A stretch of DNA of 64,000 nt from an uncultured Pseudomonadota bacterium (GTDB taxonomy: Bacteria; Pseudomonadota; Gammaproteobacteria; Burkholderiales; SG8-39), in assembly GCA_903921325.1 (NCBI GenBank), contig CAIXPL010000024.1, positions 99,788-163,787 of the forward strand, in the 5' to 3' direction. Positions within the stretch are counted from its first letter, which is position 1. Each line of letters starts with the position of its first letter. The translations under genes and the position numbers were made by a program. This document shows, one piece after another, positions 63,171 to 64,000 of this stretch. A model generated the notes under the pieces. It did no database searches and was not told the origin of the DNA. It saw nothing but the letters and a program-made list of their open reading frames with translations.

Positions 63171-63800
63171 CTAAGCATGAGCAACTGATGCGTGTACGCT
63201 CGGGGTAAACCCGCTTTCAAACATTCGAACAATTGAGGCCGGTGTAAGGACATTTACTGTCTCATGATTAAGCTGAAGTGACGACGGTATGTATCCTTCG
63301 AACGACCAGCGATGTGCCGCCGCCATCCAGACAAGATAAGCCGCACCTTCGTACTCAAACATAGTGCCAGATGGGAGTGTGTTAACAAGCGCGTGGAACT
63401 TTACCTTTCCACCCCCGGGAATTGCCCGCTCGGTATGGAGCACTTTGTCGATCTCGGTAACCAGCATGTTTCCCTCGGCCGCATCCGAACGGTTGCCTCG
63501 CACCCAAGCTGTCTTGAATTCCGCATACCTGGACTTTCGGCAGTGGTTGCACGGACGATGTCCTGCTGCGAATGCCGTTGCCTCGTCGAGAAAGAACAGT
63601 TCGGAATACGAACCTTCAGCAAATATCGTTCGATGGATGTCGTTGAACTGGAGTGCGCAGGTAACCCAGGACTTCCCCGCCCATGGCCGAACAATCTGGC
63701 GCGACCCATTGTGGAGTATGCCCCGGTTACCCATGAGCGATCCGCGCATGGGCACCGACTTTAGCTGACCCCAGGGATCGACTCTATTCTGAAGATTCAT
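63171..63800 (-). CDS. Conserved hypothetical protein (GNRG...AGHRPCNHCR family)
   Basis: The 209-residue product carries blocks seen in a widespread uncharacterised family: RGSLMGNRGILHNGSRQI, WVTCALQF and LDEATAFAAGHRPCNHCRKSRYAEF. The CNHC pair and nearby histidine suggest a metal site. The ATG at 63800 is chosen because similarity begins there; the frame to 63983 reads through IS-like repeats. Function is unknown. It faces away from the IS-like end at 63.9 kb. Confidence 0.7.
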   Translation of the reverse strand: MNLQNRVDPWGQLKSVPMRGSLMGNRGILHNGSRQIVRPWAGKSWVTCALQFNDIHRTIFAEGSYSELFFLDEATAFAAGHRPCNHCRKSRYAEFKTAWVRGNRSDAAEGNMLVTEIDKVLHTERAIPGGGKVKFHALVNTLPSGTMFEYEGAAYLVWMAAAHRWSFEGYIPSSLQLNHETVNVLTPASIVRMFESGFTPSVHASVAHA

Positions 63801-63889
63801 GGTGAATACGGATCTCGAACTGGCGGCATTTGTCGCTGAGCACAAGGCAACGTTGTGCCCGAGCGCGATTCCCTTGCCCCTGCGTGCGT

Positions 63890-63982
63890 ATTCCAAGCCA
63901 AACTGGACACCGATTCCACGCGAAACTGGACAGTGATTCCACGGCAAACTGGACACCAATTCCAGGGCAATCTGGACAGTCA
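63890..63982 (-). mobile_element. IS21-like transposon end with four 23-bp repeats
   Basis: Four head-to-tail 23-bp units start at 63890, 63913, 63936 and 63959; each has ATTCC, a variable part, and CTGGACA. On the minus strand the array begins TGACTGTCCAGATTG, with the repeated TGTCCAGTTT seen in multiple-repeat ends of IS21-family elements. The inward side points left, yet the gene at 63171-63800 is no transposase, so this appears to be a solo end or remnant. Confidence 0.6.
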
Positions 63983-64000
63983 TTGATCGCTGCGTAGCAC

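Noticed and set aside
63801..63983. N-terminal extension of the 209-residue protein to 63983
   Set aside because: The added residues translate the IS-like 23-bp repeats and have no family similarity.

Overview
The window reads as one chromosome segment of a high-GC betaproteobacterium, most likely of the order Burkholderiales. The clues are the order ygfZ / mltG-tmk-holB-tatD-ankyrin, three intact genes (plus one decayed copy) for Bug-type periplasmic binding proteins of tripartite tricarboxylate transporters, a DUF4936 gene, and frequent ATGA/GTGA stop-start overlaps. No rRNA, tRNA, CRISPR array or complete insertion sequence was seen. Calls come from reading the translations; no database search was run.

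Layout. 1-7.8 kb: housekeeping genes (ankyrin, tatD, holB, tmk, mltG on the minus strand; ygfZ, DUF4936, NRDE and mtnA on the plus strand). 7.7-10.6 kb: a Bug protein and a two-subunit Rieske dioxygenase. 10.7-14.5 kb: an L,D-transpeptidase, tadA, and a GGDEF/EAL protein with a pentapeptide-repeat cytoplasmic leader. 14.6-19.4 kb: a tightly overlapping envelope-glycolipid operon (GT39, flippase-like membrane protein, GT9, PAP2 phosphatase). 19.4-22.4 kb: small stress-type genes, a VOC protein, a lipoprotein and a CurA-like reductase. 22.6-26.6 kb: a three-gene unit made of a DUF3562 protein, a 677-residue protein with a PhoU/DUF47-like C-terminus, and a truncated pyruvate phosphate dikinase with no PEP/pyruvate barrel. 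This is the best candidate here for an undescribed system.

26.7-30.8 kb: a periplasmic molybdenum hydroxylase (large subunit, 2Fe-2S subunit) with a tri-heme lipoprotein cytochrome c. 30.9-34.3 kb: a P-type ATPase and a double PRC-barrel protein. 34.6-38.1 kb: a CoA ligase, an amidohydrolase and a Bug protein. 38.3-46.4 kb: a complete high-affinity potassium system kdpFABC-DE, preceded by a 30-codon hydrophobic ORF that overlaps kdpF.

46.4-64 kb is accessory in character. It has a nuclease-helicase (DUF2075), four toxin-antitoxin modules (VapBC, Phd/PIN, HipBA, HigBA), several with recognisable palindromic operators, a LysR-controlled Bug/M20 peptidase/DadA operon, two or three decayed genes, iteron-like repeats near 63 kb, and an IS21-like transposon end at 63.9 kb.

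A recurring oddity is short tandem duplication (11-31 bp units) placed exactly over stop or start codons, seen at tadA, the dioxygenase beta subunit, the molybdenum hydroxylase, the amidohydrolase and the M20 peptidase. Similar in-frame repeats occur inside three proteins.
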